From Candidatus Contendobacter odensis Run_B_J11 (GTDB taxonomy: Bacteria; Pseudomonadota; Gammaproteobacteria; Competibacterales; Competibacteraceae), in assembly GCF_000531125.1 (NCBI RefSeq), contig NZ_CBTK010000071.1, positions 1-42,366 on the forward strand: DNA of 42,366 nt, in the 5' to 3' direction. The notes beneath the pieces were generated by a model. That model worked only from the letters and a program-made list of their open reading frames with translations, searched no databases and was not told where the DNA came from. Positions 8,406 through 18,504 of the stretch are shown in pieces; positions within the stretch are counted from its first letter, which is position 1; every line of letters starts with the position of its first letter. The position numbers and the translations under genes are program-made.

Positions 8406-9896
8406 ATGAATACATTGGAAACGGTTGCCGAATCGGAAACATTGCAGCGCATCGCTATTGACCCGATCAGCCGGGTCGAGGGCCACGGCAAAGTGACTCT
8501 GCTGCTGGACGAAAACCACCATATCCGCCAGGCGCGGTTGCATATTGTCGAGTTTCGCGGCTTCGAGAAATTTATCCAGGGCCGGCCTTATTGGGAATTG
8601 CCAATTGTGGTGCAACGGCTGTGCGGGATTTGCCCGGTCAGTCACCATCTGGCGGCGGCCAAGGCGATTGATCAACTGGTCGGAGCGCGGGAATTGACGC
8701 CGACCGCCGAAAAGATTCGCCGGTTATTGCATCTGGGCCAGACCCTGCAATCCCACGCTGTGCATTTCTTTCATCTGGCCTCGCCGGATTTCCTGTTTGA
8801 TTTCGATGATCCGGTGGCGCATCGCAATATCGCCGGGGTGATGGCCGATTATCCCGATATCGCCCGCCAAGGGGTGTTGCTGCGCAAATATGGGCAGGAA
8901 GTGATTCGGGTCATTTCCGGCAAGCGGGTTCACGGGGTCGCAACGGTGCCGGGCGGGGTTAACAAGGCGCTGACGACGGCAGAACGTGATTATCTGCTGA
9001 CTGATCTGGATCAGATGATCGAATGGACTCAGGAGGTCATCAAACTGATGCGGCAAGCCTTCGAGCGAAACCCCGCCTATTTCACCTATTTCGCCACCAT
9101 TCGCAGCAACTACCTCAGTCTGGTGCGCGCCGACGGGGCGCTGGATCTCTATCACGGCGGGTTGCGGGCCAAGAACCGGCGCGGCGGGATGATATTCGAC
9201 CATCTCGATTATCAGCGCTCTTTCCAGGTTATTCACGAGCAGGTGAAATCGTGGAGCTATATGAAGTTCCCGTTCATCCACTCGCTGGGACCGGACAAGG
9301 GCTGGTACCGGGTCGGCCCCCTGGCCCGAATCAACAATTGTGATTTCATTCCCACCCCGCTGGCCGAGGAAGAGCGGCGTCAGTTCATGGCAATGGGTCA
9401 GGGGCAACTGATTCATGCGACTCTGGCCTATCACTGGGCGCGGATGATCGAACTGCTGTACAGCGCCGAGGCGATCAAGGAATTGCTGCATGACCCGGAT
9501 ATCCTGGGCGGCGAGCTGGTGGTGCGCGGCGAGATGGCGCAGGAAGGCATTGGCGTGGTCGAAGCGCCACGTGGCACTCTGTTCCACCATTACCGCATCA
9601 ACGAGGATGGGTTGATTGAGAAGGCCAATCTGATTGTTTCCACCACCAATAATAACCAGGCGATGAACGAGTCCATCCGCCAGGTGGCCGAGCGTTATCT
9701 GGACGGCAAGGAACTGACTGAGCCACTGTTGAACCAGATCGAAGTCGCGGTGCGGGCCTACGATCCCTGCCTGTCCTGCGCGACGCACGCCCTGGGCCAG
9801 ATGCCGCTTTACGTGGAGTTGGTGGATGAGGAGAGCGGGGCCATCGTCGACTGCCTGGTGCGGGACGCCGATGGAACTTTCCGCAACCGTCTCTAA
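8406..9896 (+). CDS. hoxH: NAD-reducing hydrogenase large (NiFe) subunit HoxH
   Basis: A 496-residue catalytic subunit holding the Ni-Fe(CN)2CO centre. The N-terminal motif RLCGICPVSHH supplies Cys73 and Cys76, the C-terminal motif DPCLSCATH supplies Cys455 and Cys458, and RVEGHGK is near the start. About 35 residues follow His461 (ALGQMPLYVE...). They are expected to be removed by the HoxW protease after nickel insertion. An ATG at 8394 directly abuts the hoxY stop; the ATG at 8406, with GAGG six bases upstream, is the better start. The gene overlaps hoxW by 26 bases. Confidence 0.95.
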   Translation: MNTLETVAESETLQRIAIDPISRVEGHGKVTLLLDENHHIRQARLHIVEFRGFEKFIQGRPYWELPIVVQRLCGICPVSHHLAAAKAIDQLVGARELTPTAEKIRRLLHLGQTLQSHAVHFFHLASPDFLFDFDDPVAHRNIAGVMADYPDIARQGVLLRKYGQEVIRVISGKRVHGVATVPGGVNKALTTAERDYLLTDLDQMIEWTQEVIKLMRQAFERNPAYFTYFATIRSNYLSLVRADGALDLYHGGLRAKNRRGGMIFDHLDYQRSFQVIHEQVKSWSYMKFPFIHSLGPDKGWYRVGPLARINNCDFIPTPLAEEERRQFMAMGQGQLIHATLAYHWARMIELLYSAEAIKELLHDPDILGGELVVRGEMAQEGIGVVEAPRGTLFHHYRINEDGLIEKANLIVSTTNNNQAMNESIRQVAERYLDGKELTEPLLNQIEVAVRAYDPCLSCATHALGQMPLYVELVDEESGAIVDCLVRDADGTFRNRL

Positions 9897-10386
9897 GCCG
9901 CCATGCCCCAGGGTGCTAATTCTCACCTGCGGCAATCCCAGCCGGGGCGATGATGCACTGGGGTCATTGTTTCTGGAGCGGCTGGAGGCGGCACAGGAGC
10001 CATTCGGCGGGGACGATGTTGAACTGCTCACCGACTTTCAGTTGCAGATCGAACACGTGGTCGATCTGGAAGGTCGGGCGCTGGTGCTGTTTGTAGATGC
10101 CAGCGTGTCCTGTCCGCCGCCGTATCAGTTCACCCGTCTTCAACCCGCTTGTGATACCAGCTATACCAGCCATGCGTTATCGCCGGTCGCCGTGTTGCAG
10201 GTCTACGCGCAAGTCAATCACGCCCCACCGCCGCCCGCGTTTCAATTGGCGATTCGCGGCGAGCGCTTTGAACTGGGCGAACCGCTCAGCGCAGCGGCGG
10301 AAGTGAATCTTGCGGCGGCGCTGGAATTTACCGGTCTGCTATTAACACGGCGCGATGTTGCAGGATGGAGCGAGTTTGAAACCTGA
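9871..10386 (+). CDS. hoxW: Hydrogenase maturation protease HoxW
   Basis: A 171-residue endopeptidase of the HyaD/HybD/HoxW family (M52) that trims the HoxH C-terminus once nickel is bound. The family signature GNPSRGDDALG (from about residue 23) provides the first metal-binding acid. FVDAS and TSHALSP mark the other conserved acid and the histidine region. The ATG at 9871 inside the end of hoxH gives a normal-length N-terminus. The gene closes the operon. No hyp genes for metal-centre assembly are in this window, so they must be supplied from elsewhere. Confidence 0.88.
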   Translation: MELSATVSKPPCPRVLILTCGNPSRGDDALGSLFLERLEAAQEPFGGDDVELLTDFQLQIEHVVDLEGRALVLFVDASVSCPPPYQFTRLQPACDTSYTSHALSPVAVLQVYAQVNHAPPPPAFQLAIRGERFELGEPLSAAAEVNLAAALEFTGLLLTRRDVAGWSEFET

Positions 10387-10393
10387 AGGTAGT

Positions 10394-11503
10394 TTAAGAA
10401 GCACTGCCAGATCGGATTCGTTCTACAAACTGACCTATGCGCTCGAAGGCTTCCTGGGCTTCTGGCAGAATCGGCTCGAACAGATGCCAGACGTGCAGCA
10501 TGTCCGGCCAGGTTTCCAGTTCCACGCGAGAACCGGCAGCACGGGCTTTATTGGTGTAGCGCCAGGCATCGCCCAGCATCATTTCCGCAGTGCTGACCTG
10601 AATCAGCACCGGCGGCAACCCTGACAAATCGCCAAAGACCGGCGAGATCAGTGGATTCGGCGGAGCCATCCGGTTCACCATTCCGATCAGGAGCAGCCGA
10701 ATAGACCGGGGCGCTTGCAGAAACCATCTCAGGCTGGGACCCAGTATGAGATCGGTTTTGAGATTGCTTTTGAGCGTCGGACTGGAAAAGGTCATGTCGG
10801 TACCCGGCGAAATCGCGATGGCTCCGTTAGCCGGGCGCAACCCCGCATCACGCGCCCAGGCAATCAGCATCAGGGTCAAATTGCCGCCCGCTGAATCGCC
10901 AGCCACCCACAATTCCCGAACGGGCGCCAATCCGGCCGGACCGTTATCCAGCAACCAGCGATAACCGGTCTGACCATCGGCGATGATGTCCCGGCGCGAA
11001 TGTTCCGGCATTAACCGATAGTCCAGCGCTAGCACCGAAGCTCGGCTGACTCGCGCCAGTTGGGTGGTGATCACCCGATGACCGTGCGGACAACCGCTGA
11101 TAAAGCTGCCACCATGCAGATACAGCAGGCGGCGATCTGGATCGGAATCCGGTGCCAGCACCCACTCGCCCGGTACCCCGCCGGCGTTCGCAGCCTGAAT
11201 TCGGTATTCTGAAGCGCCCGCCAGCAGGGGCGGTTCGCAAAACCCTCGCGCCATAACCCCCCTGACGGTTTCCAGCCGCTGTTTTCTGGGAACCGAGCGA
11301 ATTTCCGCCGAACTGCGTTCCAGCAGCCGAACCGCTTCCTGATGTTCTGGACTCGCCCGATCCCGCGATCCGGCATGACGATCCAGCGGCGGATTATCGT
11401 AGGCCAGCAGACTTGGCCCCTTTAGAAAGTGCCGGATCAATAGCCATGCCAAAAAGAAGGTCCATAGAAACAGCATCAGGGGTGCCCAGATCCAAATCTG
11501 CAT
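10394..11503 (-). CDS. Alpha/beta hydrolase, HSL (hormone-sensitive lipase) family esterase
   Basis: A 369-residue carboxylesterase-like enzyme. Residues 3-26 form one transmembrane or signal-anchor helix (WAPLMLFLWTFFLAWLLI), so the catalytic part is probably membrane-tethered. The oxyanion motif HGGSF is at 130-134, the nucleophile elbow GDSAGG has Ser204, and the catalytic His is probably His337 in MLHVWHLF; the acid is likely in STAEMMLGD. Family members cleave short-chain acyl or steryl esters, but no substrate is implied here. It lies 31 bases downstream of thiD on the same strand, and its stop is only eight bases from the convergent hoxW stop. Confidence 0.85.
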   Translation of the reverse strand: MQIWIWAPLMLFLWTFFLAWLLIRHFLKGPSLLAYDNPPLDRHAGSRDRASPEHQEAVRLLERSSAEIRSVPRKQRLETVRGVMARGFCEPPLLAGASEYRIQAANAGGVPGEWVLAPDSDPDRRLLYLHGGSFISGCPHGHRVITTQLARVSRASVLALDYRLMPEHSRRDIIADGQTGYRWLLDNGPAGLAPVRELWVAGDSAGGNLTLMLIAWARDAGLRPANGAIAISPGTDMTFSSPTLKSNLKTDLILGPSLRWFLQAPRSIRLLLIGMVNRMAPPNPLISPVFGDLSGLPPVLIQVSTAEMMLGDAWRYTNKARAAGSRVELETWPDMLHVWHLFEPILPEAQEAFERIGQFVERIRSGSAS

Positions 11504-11534
11504 GAATTTTTGCCTCTGCTTGGGTGGTTATCGC

Positions 11535-12335
11535 TCAGTTCCAGGGTTGCACTGTATGTCCATGATTCAGCGGGCCGCAACCCTGACCGAGATTGGGCGC
11601 GGTGCGGATGGCTTCCCGCACATAAGTTAATGCTCGGCGTACCGCTGCATTTAACGGCAGCCCCTGAGCCAATCCGGTCGCTATGGCCGAGGCCAGGGTA
11701 CAACCGGTGCCGTGGGTATTACGACTGGCGAAACGCGGTGCGGTAAACGCTTCCGCGCCCTCGCGCCACACCAGCCAATCGCTAACCGAGTCGCCGGGCA
11801 AATGCCCACCCTTGACCAATACTGCGGCTGGGCCAAGCGTGAGTAATTGATGTGCTGCCGCCGCCAGATCATCGGGGTTGCGAATGGATAAGCCGCTTAG
11901 TGCTTCTGCCTCGCGGATATTAGGCGTAATGACCGCTGCGCGGGGCAATAACCGCTGGATCAAGGTGTCACATGCCGCCGGGTTGAGCAGGGAATCGCCG
12001 CTCTTGGCGTACATCACCGGATCCACCACGACCGGAATACCCGTTGCGAGGGTGTCCAGCGCCTCGACCACAGCGGCGATGACGGCAGCGTTATGCAACA
12101 TCCCGGTTTTGATGCAGTCAGCGCCGATGTCATCCAGCACTACCCGCATCTGTTGGGTGATGAACATCGGATCGACCCCAACAATACTTAATACGCCCTG
12201 GGTATTCTGCGCGGTCAGGGCAGTAATAGCCGTCGCTGCGTAGCCTCCCAGCGCGGTAACCGTCTTCAGATCGGCCTGAATTCCCGCACCGCCGCTGGAA
12301 TCCGAACCCGCTATAATCAGTACCCGCCCGTTCAT
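11535..12335 (-). CDS. thiD: Hydroxymethylpyrimidine/phosphomethylpyrimidine kinase ThiD
   Basis: A 266-residue ribokinase-fold enzyme that phosphorylates HMP and HMP-phosphate to give HMP-PP for thiamine synthesis in the cytoplasm. The N-terminus (IAGSDSSGGAGIQADLKT) and the pattern TALTAQNTQGV are diagnostic. Near the C-terminus, NTHGTGCTLASAIAT holds the anion-hole motif and the catalytic aspartate-position cysteine typical of this family. The length is normal. No other thiamine gene is adjacent. The downstream esterase gene may share its transcript. Confidence 0.93.
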   Translation of the reverse strand: MNGRVLIIAGSDSSGGAGIQADLKTVTALGGYAATAITALTAQNTQGVLSIVGVDPMFITQQMRVVLDDIGADCIKTGMLHNAAVIAAVVEALDTLATGIPVVVDPVMYAKSGDSLLNPAACDTLIQRLLPRAAVITPNIREAEALSGLSIRNPDDLAAAAHQLLTLGPAAVLVKGGHLPGDSVSDWLVWREGAEAFTAPRFASRNTHGTGCTLASAIATGLAQGLPLNAAVRRALTYVREAIRTAPNLGQGCGPLNHGHTVQPWN

Positions 12336-12431
12336 TAACCGGCTTTCTCCTGCTTCAAGGTTTTAACAATTGCGTAATGTTACAAAAGCCAGTAGCGTAC
12401 CGCGTTTTTCACGGACAGTGACGTAATAACC

Positions 12432-12962
12432 ATGCGGATTGAATCCCCCCTGTGCCTGTACACCAGTACGGTGCCGCCCGAGTGGATCGACTACAACGGC
12501 CACATGAATGTTGCTTATTATGTGCTGGCGTTCGATCACGCCACCGACGCTTTCACGGATTCCTTGGGAATGGGGCAGGACTATCGCGATCAGCAGCAAT
12601 GTTCAGCCTTCGTGGTGGAAACGCATGTCAACTATCAACGCGAATTAATCGCCGGCGATCCCATCCGCATTACCACCCAACTGCTCGGCTTCGATAGCAA
12701 GCGCATCCACTGTTTCCATCGCCTGTATCATGCCAGCAAGGGGTTTTTGTCGGCGACCACTGAACTGATGCTGATTCATGTGGACTTGGCCGAGCGGCAT
12801 AGCGCACCGATGGCGTTGCCGGTGCTGGATCGCCTGAGTGCGTTGATGGCGGCGCACATCCAACTGTCGCGTCCGCCACAATCGGGCCGGGTGATGGGGG
12901 TACGCGCCAAAACTCCAACCATTCTGTTTGAAGCGCCGGTCTTGCGCTGGCTGTCCTGCTAA
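12432..12962 (+). CDS. Thioesterase family protein (hotdog fold)
   Basis: A 176-residue single-hotdog protein of the 4HBT thioesterase type. The start of the fold shows WIDYNGHMNVAYY (18-30), the acidic/His motif of acyl-CoA thioesterases, followed by the long helix and the ETHVNYQRELIAGDPI strand. It probably hydrolyses a small acyl-CoA in the cytoplasm; the sequence does not tell which. It is divergent from thiD, with about 96 bases between the starts. Confidence 0.78.
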   Translation: MRIESPLCLYTSTVPPEWIDYNGHMNVAYYVLAFDHATDAFTDSLGMGQDYRDQQQCSAFVVETHVNYQRELIAGDPIRITTQLLGFDSKRIHCFHRLYHASKGFLSATTELMLIHVDLAERHSAPMALPVLDRLSALMAAHIQLSRPPQSGRVMGVRAKTPTILFEAPVLRWLSC

Positions 12963-13064
12963 TCCTTCAGCAGGGACGGATGCTCGCGGTGGCGGTCAGC
13001 GTTCGTTCAGTCTGGTAGCTCTACATTAGTTAGCGATAAGGCTCACTGTGTGGAGAGAACAGCC

Positions 13065-13439
13065 ATGACCAAAACGATACCGACTTTGTGGTTTGTGACG
13101 CTGATCAGCATACCGATAACGCTGCTGGCGGGTGGCAGAGGCGATGCCATTCTAGGTGGCGCGGTGGGCGGCGCATTGGGTGCTGCCGTAGGCTCCGAAC
13201 TGGGCGGGCGCGACGGTGCCATTGTGGGAAGCGCCATCGGGGGGGCGACTGGAACCGCTCTCGCAACCCAGCGCTACCGTCGCCCGCAGCGCGAGGTGAT
13301 CTATGTGGACCGATATCAATATACGAATCGTCCGGTCTATGTGGCTCCCCGCGATTACGATTACGGCCCGCCGCCTTCCTATTATCACCGCCCAGGGCGG
13401 CATCGGGGCCATTACCGGCATTATCACGATTGGGATTGA
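13065..13439 (+). CDS. Glycine-zipper envelope protein
   Basis: A 124-residue secreted or membrane-associated protein. A hydrophobic N-terminal segment (about 5-24) is followed by repeated Gly-zipper units (GGAVGGALGAAVGSELGG and GSAIGGATGTALA). The C-terminus is rich in Arg, Tyr, Pro and His (YDYGPPPSYYHRPGRHRGHYRHYH). Gly-zipper proteins pack helices in membranes. The His/Tyr tail could bind metal, but that is a guess. The ATG at 13065 is preferred over GTG 13050 because GGAGAGA sits at 13052-13058. Confidence 0.7.
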   Translation: MTKTIPTLWFVTLISIPITLLAGGRGDAILGGAVGGALGAAVGSELGGRDGAIVGSAIGGATGTALATQRYRRPQREVIYVDRYQYTNRPVYVAPRDYDYGPPPSYYHRPGRHRGHYRHYHDWD

Positions 13440-13451
13440 TTTGATTTGATG

Positions 13452-13480
13452 ATCGTTCCCGCGTTCTATGTGGGAGCGAT
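13452..13480. repeat. REP-like palindrome
   Basis: ATCGTTCCCGC (13452-13462) can pair with GTGGGAGCGAT (13470-13480), an 11-bp stem with two wobble pairs and a 7-base loop. The CGTTCCC...GGGAGCG form resembles dispersed palindromes common in environmental gammaproteobacteria. There is no T-tract, so it is not a classical terminator. No second copy was seen in the window. Confidence 0.55.
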
Positions 13481-13579
13481 ACAGCATGACAGCCGGTGGT
13501 GCCGCCTGGATCGGAAGCGAAAACTCGAAGCCGATCCGGGCGAAATTTTGTTATCCTCAATCCCGCTAAAATCCCGTGC

Positions 13580-13611
13580 GCTCACTGACTCTATCCATGG
13601 TGATAGTGAGC
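13580..13611. promoter_or_regulatory. Interrupted hairpin upstream of gspC
   Basis: GCTCA and CTATC pair with GATAG and TGAGC, giving a 10-bp stem interrupted by a 6-base bulge, about 40 bases before the gspC start. It could act in the leader of the gsp transcript; no known element was recognised. Confidence 0.3.
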
Positions 13612-13648
13612 AGCGGATGTAGATGGATACCGGCAAACGCCCTTCATT

Positions 13649-14614
13649 TTGATTCCAATTACCCAACGCGCCCTGTCAGCGGCACAGAAACGCATACCCT
13701 CGGTGATCTCCCGCCCTGAAGCCTGGCTGCGGATCGCGGTGGTAGCGGTCAACGCTGTCCTGGTGATTGCGCTGGCCCGTGCGCTTGCCGGCCTGACGCT
13801 GGCGTTCCTGGTCGGATCGTCGGTACCGACCGCAGCAGTGACTGCGCCAGTAGTGGAATCCTCCGCCAGCGCGGGCATCAACCCTACACCGACGGACTAT
13901 ACGGCTATCGTTGCCTGGCACCTGTTTGGTCGGTTGGAAGCAGGTCGTCCGGTGGAAGCGCCGCCTGCACCTCTGCCAGTGACGCCGCTCAATCTGCGCT
14001 TGGTGGGGGTATTTTTCATCGAGCGCGGTGGTGATCGGGCGTTGGCGTTGATCGCCGATGGCAGTGGGCCGGAGCGGGGCTATCGCATCGGTGAGCCGTT
14101 ACCGGGCGGAGCGCGGTTGGAACGGGTGCAACGCGACCATGTAGTGGTGTCCCGCAATGGTCGGCAGGAAGTGCTTAATCTGCCCAAGCTCGGCGATCCC
14201 AACAGCACGCCGTCGCCCGCGTCGCTGCCCGTCCCCGATCAGGAATCCGGCCCGACATCTTCTGTCGAGCCGCGAGTGATTGATGCGAGCGCGATGGCAC
14301 AGCGGTTACGCGGAGAGATGGCGACTCGACCCCAGGCGCTGGAAGATATCGCTTTCGCCAGTTCCTACGTGCAAAACGGTCAGTTTGTGGGCTTCCGCTT
14401 GCGACCGGGGCGCGATCAGCAATTGTTACGTCAGTTGGGATTAAACAGCGGCGATGTGATCACTGAAATCAATGGCAGCCGCCTCAACAATCCGATGCAG
14501 GGCTTCTCCATGTTGCAGGAAGTGATGAGCGCCGATCAGGTGAGCGTGCGCGTGCTGCGCAGCGGCGCTGAGATACCTTTGATCTTTTCCCTGAGCACTC
14601 CATTACCGAGATGA
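13649..14614 (+). CDS. gspC: Type II secretion system protein GspC
   Basis: A 321-residue inner-membrane component linking the assembly platform to the GspD secretin. One transmembrane helix lies at about 30-55. The periplasmic HR domain covers about 95-165 (NLRLVGVFFIERGGDRALALI). A Pro/Ser linker follows, then a PDZ domain at about 235-318 (GFRLRPGRDQQLLRQLGLNSGDVITEINGSRL). No ATG is available in frame; TTG at 13649 (or ATT three bases earlier) is the only reasonable start and the Shine-Dalgarno is weak, so the N-terminus is uncertain. The stop overlaps the gspD ATG. Confidence 0.85.
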   Translation: MIPITQRALSAAQKRIPSVISRPEAWLRIAVVAVNAVLVIALARALAGLTLAFLVGSSVPTAAVTAPVVESSASAGINPTPTDYTAIVAWHLFGRLEAGRPVEAPPAPLPVTPLNLRLVGVFFIERGGDRALALIADGSGPERGYRIGEPLPGGARLERVQRDHVVVSRNGRQEVLNLPKLGDPNSTPSPASLPVPDQESGPTSSVEPRVIDASAMAQRLRGEMATRPQALEDIAFASSYVQNGQFVGFRLRPGRDQQLLRQLGLNSGDVITEINGSRLNNPMQGFSMLQEVMSADQVSVRVLRSGAEIPLIFSLSTPLPR

Positions 14615-16710
14615 ACGCCATGATTTTTCGACGACAAGCACTGCGCCGCCGCGCTTTGGGTGGGTTGTTGCTAAGTGCGATTCTGGCTGTTCCGGTGAAC
14701 GCGGCACCGGTGACGCTGAATCTCAAGGATGCCGAGATCAACGCACTGGTGGAGAGCATGTCGGTACTGACCGGCAAGAATTTCATTGTCGATCCCCGAG
14801 TCAAGGGCCGAGTTACCATTATTTCCGCCAAGCCCATGGATGAGAAGGAACTCTATCAGGTGTTTTTAGCGGTGCTGGGCGTTCACGGCTTCGCGGCGGT
14901 GCCCAGTGGCAATGTGATCAAGATTGTGCCCGCCGCCGGAGCCAAGCAGGAGAGCATTCCCACGGTGGATCAGCGGGGCGGCGTCGAACCCGATCAGATC
15001 GTGACCCGGGTGATTCAGGTCCAAAATGTTTCAGCCGCCCAGATTGTACCGATCCTGCGTCCGCTGATTCCGCCGCAGGGTCATCTGGCCGCTTATACCC
15101 CGACTAATGTGCTGATCATTTCCGACAGCGCCGCCAATGTGGAACGCATCGCCAGCATCATCGCTAGAGTTGATTTGGCCAGTAATGAAGAAGTCGAGAT
15201 TGTGGCCTTGCGTCATGCCTCGGCCACGGAGATCGTGCGGGTGCTGACTGCGCTGGAACAAGGCAAAGCCCGCAACGATCCGGCTGCCGCCGTAGGTACG
15301 CCGCCACGAATGGTGGCGGACGAGCGCACCAACAGCATCCTGCTGAGCGGCGACAAGGCATCGCGGTTGCGGCTGCGGGCGCTGGTGACTCATCTGGACA
15401 CCCCACGGGACGGCGGTGGCAACACTCAAGTCGTCTATCTGCGCTATGCCAAGGCCAAGGATTTGATGACGGTGTTGCAGGGCGTCAGCAAAAGCCTGAG
15501 CGGCGAGGCCGGGCGCAGTGCGCCGCTGCCGGGGCAGGTTCCAGGCGCGGCACCCAGTAGCAGCAGCAGCAGCAGTCTGGTCGATATTCAGGCCGACGCG
15601 GCCACTAATTCCCTGGTAATCACGGCCCCGCCGGAAATGATTCGGTCGCTGCGGACCATCATTGCGCAACTGGATATTCGCCGTGCCCAGGTGCTGGTCG
15701 AAGCGGTGATCGCGGAAATTTCGGCCGAGAAGACCGCTGAATTGGGGGTGCAATGGGCAGTAGGCACCAGCAATGCCATAGGCTTCACCAACTTCGACGC
15801 CGGCACCTCCAGCCTGGCTAATATCATCGGGTTGGCGGCCCAAGCCGATCAAGGTGACTTAACCGCGATCTCGGCGGCGCGAATTCCGCAGGGGATCCAG
15901 ATCGGTGTGGGCGATTTCACCGGCAATAATCGCTTTGGCGCGCTGATCAGCGCCTTGGCCAAGGATGCCGATACCAACGTGTTGTCCACCCCGACCGTGG
16001 TCACGCTGGACAACGAGGAGGCAGAAATCATCGTCGGCCAAAATGTACCCTTCGTCACCGGCTCCTACACTACCGCGACCAGTGGCAACAGTACCTCACA
16101 AGTTGGCAATCCGTTCCAGACCATCCAGCGCGAGGACATCGGCATCAAGCTCAAGGTCAAGCCGCAGATCAACGAAGGCAACGCGGTCAAACTGGAAATC
16201 AGCCAGGAAGTTTCCAATGTGGTGCCATCGGCCAATGCTTCCACCCAGGGACCAACCACCAATAAACGGGCGATTAAGACCAATGTACTGGTAGAAAATG
16301 GGCAGATTCTGGTGTTAGGTGGCTTGATTGACGACAAGCTCGACGAAAGCGCGCAAAAAGTGCCACTGCTGGGGGACTTGCCGCTGCTGGGTGGCCTGTT
16401 CCGCTACCGCAACACTACCAAGCTCAAGCGCAATCTGATGGTGTTCCTGCATCCGGTCATTCTGCGCGATGCCGGGCAGGGAACGCTGCACACCGATAGC
16501 AAATACAGCTATATCCGCGATCAACAACTGGCGGCGCGCACCCGCGAGGTTTCACTGCTGCCCAACGTGCAGTCGCCGGTGTTGAAGCCGGTGGAAGAGG
16601 TCAGGGCGCAAGGGACGATTCTCGATACGCAGCCAGCGGCTCCGCCGTCACCACCCCCGCCGCCACCCCCGCCGCTGGCTCCCGCAGAATCCGGCTTCGG
16701 CAACAAATGA
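14611..16710 (+). CDS. gspD: Type II secretion system secretin GspD
   Basis: A 699-residue outer-membrane secretin forming the exit channel for folded exoproteins. A signal peptide ends near AVPVNA (about residue 31). The N0 domain follows ([33 protein letters not shown]), then the repeated N1-N3 ring domains, with a poly-Ser loop at about 317-322. The secretin core ends in [15 protein letters not shown] (about 584-598). The extreme C-terminus is a Pro-rich tail ([14 protein letters not shown]). A four-base ATGA overlap joins it to gspC on one side and gspE on the other. Confidence 0.95.
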   Translation: MNAMIFRRQALRRRALGGLLLSAILAVPVNAAPVTLNLKDAEINALVESMSVLTGKNFIVDPRVKGRVTIISAKPMDEKELYQVFLAVLGVHGFAAVPSGNVIKIVPAAGAKQESIPTVDQRGGVEPDQIVTRVIQVQNVSAAQIVPILRPLIPPQGHLAAYTPTNVLIISDSAANVERIASIIARVDLASNEEVEIVALRHASATEIVRVLTALEQGKARNDPAAAVGTPPRMVADERTNSILLSGDKASRLRLRALVTHLDTPRDGGGNTQVVYLRYAKAKDLMTVLQGVSKSLSGEAGRSAPLPGQVPGAAPSSSSSSSLVDIQADAATNSLVITAPPEMIRSLRTIIAQLDIRRAQVLVEAVIAEISAEKTAELGVQWAVGTSNAIGFTNFDAGTSSLANIIGLAAQADQGDLTAISAARIPQGIQIGVGDFTGNNRFGALISALAKDADTNVLSTPTVVTLDNEEAEIIVGQNVPFVTGSYTTATSGNSTSQVGNPFQTIQREDIGIKLKVKPQINEGNAVKLEISQEVSNVVPSANASTQGPTTNKRAIKTNVLVENGQILVLGGLIDDKLDESAQKVPLLGDLPLLGGLFRYRNTTKLKRNLMVFLHPVILRDAGQGTLHTDSKYSYIRDQQLAARTREVSLLPNVQSPVLKPVEEVRAQGTILDTQPAAPPSPPPPPPPPLAPAESGFGNK

Positions 16711-18224
16711 GCGCCGAATCGGTGCTGGTCACGGCAGACCAGCGCGATCATCTGCTGCCACGTCACCTGCCCTATGCCTTCGCCAAGCGTCATGGGGTGC
16801 TGGTGCTGGAACAGACCGAGAGCGGCTTCAATGTTGCCTACCGCCCTGGGGTCAGCCCGCACAGTCTGATGGAATTGCGCCGCTATCTGAACGCGCCGTT
16901 ACGTCCAACCCTGGTGCCCGCCGAGCGTTTTGAACGGCTGTTGCAGGATAGCTACGAGGGCGATAGCAACGGCGCGGCGCGGATGATGGAAGATCTGGGT
17001 GAAGAAATGGATTTGAATCAGGTCGCCTTGGCTCTGCCCGAACCGGAAGATTTACTGGAAAGCGCCGATGATGCGCCGATCATTCGGCTGATTAACGCCC
17101 TGCTGACTGAAGCGATCAAGGAGAACGCCTCGGATATTCATATTGAAACCTTCGAGAATCGGCTGCTGGTGCGGTTCCGGGTGGACGGGGTGTTGCGGGA
17201 AGCCTTGCAGCCGCCCCGGGCGTTGGGGCCGCTGCTGGTGTCGCGAGTCAAGGTGATGGCTCATCTCGACATCGCCGAAAAGCGGTTGCCACAGGATGGG
17301 CGGATTTCGTTGCGGGTCGCCGGGCGACCGGTGGATGTGCGGGTTTCGACCTTGCCAACCGGACACGGCGAGCGGGTGGTGCTGCGACTGCTGGACAAGC
17401 GCGAAGGCCGGCTGGATTTGCGCCATCTGGGCATGGAGTCGGAGGACGAAACCCGGCTGCTGAAACTGATCCATCGCCCGCATGGCATCCTGCTGGTCAC
17501 CGGTCCCACCGGTTCCGGCAAGACCACGACGCTGTATGCGGGGCTGACTCAGCTTAACGACCGTAAGCGCAACATCATGACGGTGGAAGACCCGATTGAG
17601 TATTACCTGGATGGCATCAGCCAGACCCAGGTGAATACCAAGGTAGAAATGACCTTTGCTCGCGGCCTGCGCGCTATTCTGCGTCAGGACCCTGACGTGG
17701 TGATGGTTGGTGAAATCCGTGATCTGGAAACCGCTGAAATCGCGGTACAGGCGTCGCTGACCGGCCATCTGGTTCTCTCGACCCTGCACACCAACAGCGC
17801 GGTCGGTGCTATTACCCGCTTGCGTGACATGGGGGTAGAGCCATTTCTGCTGTCGTCCTCGTTAATTGGCGTACTGGCGCAACGGCTGGTGCGCAAACTT
17901 TGTCCCCACTGCAAGCACCCGCATCTCGCCAGCTTGGCGGATTGTGCAGTGCTGGGTATCGATCCGGCGACGCCGCCGACGTTGTATACGCCGGTCGGTT
18001 GCGAGCAGTGCAATCATTCCGGCTTCCGGGGCCGCACCGGCATTTTCGAGCTGGTCACGGTGGACGAGGCGATGCAAACCTTGGTTCACGAGGGCAAAGG
18101 CGAGCAGGAGATGGAACGTCATGCCCGGCGGTCCAGCCGCAGCATCCGCGATGACGGTCGCCGCCGGGTGCTGGCCGGCGATACTGCGCTGGCGGAACTG
18201 GTGCGGGTGACGCGGGAAGATTGA
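16707..18224 (+). CDS. gspE: Type II secretion system ATPase GspE
   Basis: A 505-residue cytoplasmic hexameric ATPase that powers pseudopilus assembly. The Walker A motif [10 protein letters not shown] is at 266-275 (Lys272), the Asp box EDPIEYY follows, the Walker B region is [14 protein letters not shown] (326-339) and the His box is [10 protein letters not shown] zinc-binding C-M domain is marked by Cys399 and Cys402 (CPHC) and Cys432 and Cys435 (CEQC). The length is normal and the C-terminus intact. In most relatives gspF follows immediately; here an AT-rich restriction-modification island comes first. Confidence 0.95.
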   Translation: MSAESVLVTADQRDHLLPRHLPYAFAKRHGVLVLEQTESGFNVAYRPGVSPHSLMELRRYLNAPLRPTLVPAERFERLLQDSYEGDSNGAARMMEDLGEEMDLNQVALALPEPEDLLESADDAPIIRLINALLTEAIKENASDIHIETFENRLLVRFRVDGVLREALQPPRALGPLLVSRVKVMAHLDIAEKRLPQDGRISLRVAGRPVDVRVSTLPTGHGERVVLRLLDKREGRLDLRHLGMESEDETRLLKLIHRPHGILLVTGPTGSGKTTTLYAGLTQLNDRKRNIMTVEDPIEYYLDGISQTQVNTKVEMTFARGLRAILRQDPDVVMVGEIRDLETAEIAVQASLTGHLVLSTLHTNSAVGAITRLRDMGVEPFLLSSSLIGVLAQRLVRKLCPHCKHPHLASLADCAVLGIDPATPPTLYTPVGCEQCNHSGFRGRTGIFELVTVDEAMQTLVHEGKGEQEMERHARRSSRSIRDDGRRRVLAGDTALAELVRVTRED

Positions 18225-18496
18225 GGATTTTCTAGCAGAGATTGTTCTCTTTGCGAATGTGAAGACGCGGAAAATTTAATAGGGTTCAGTGTACCTGTTC
18301 GGTGTGAAACAAGTCTCTTTACAGGGTGTTTTCTAATCGTTAAGTGCAACTAAGAGAGTGAAAGTGAAGCCAGAACTGATGATAGAACACATCAAGGATG
18401 AAGCGGCAAAATTCGCTGAAATAGAAACTTCATACGATGAGCCAACCCTTTACGGTATAACCGACGGAAAAGCAGTCGGCACCTATCTTGAACACA

Positions 18497-18504
18497 AATT
18501 TATT
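18497..18504. repeat. Target-site duplication of the MITE, left copy (AATTTATT)
   Basis: AATTTATT at 18497-18504 is repeated exactly at 18648-18655, immediately outside the two element ends. Deleting the element with one copy restores the endonuclease frame. Confidence 0.9.

Noticed and set aside
18269-18284. GGAAAATTTAATAGGG resembles the MITE terminal repeat
   Set aside because: Only the first ten bases match the terminal repeat and no partner end or duplication is nearby; expected by chance in AT-rich DNA.
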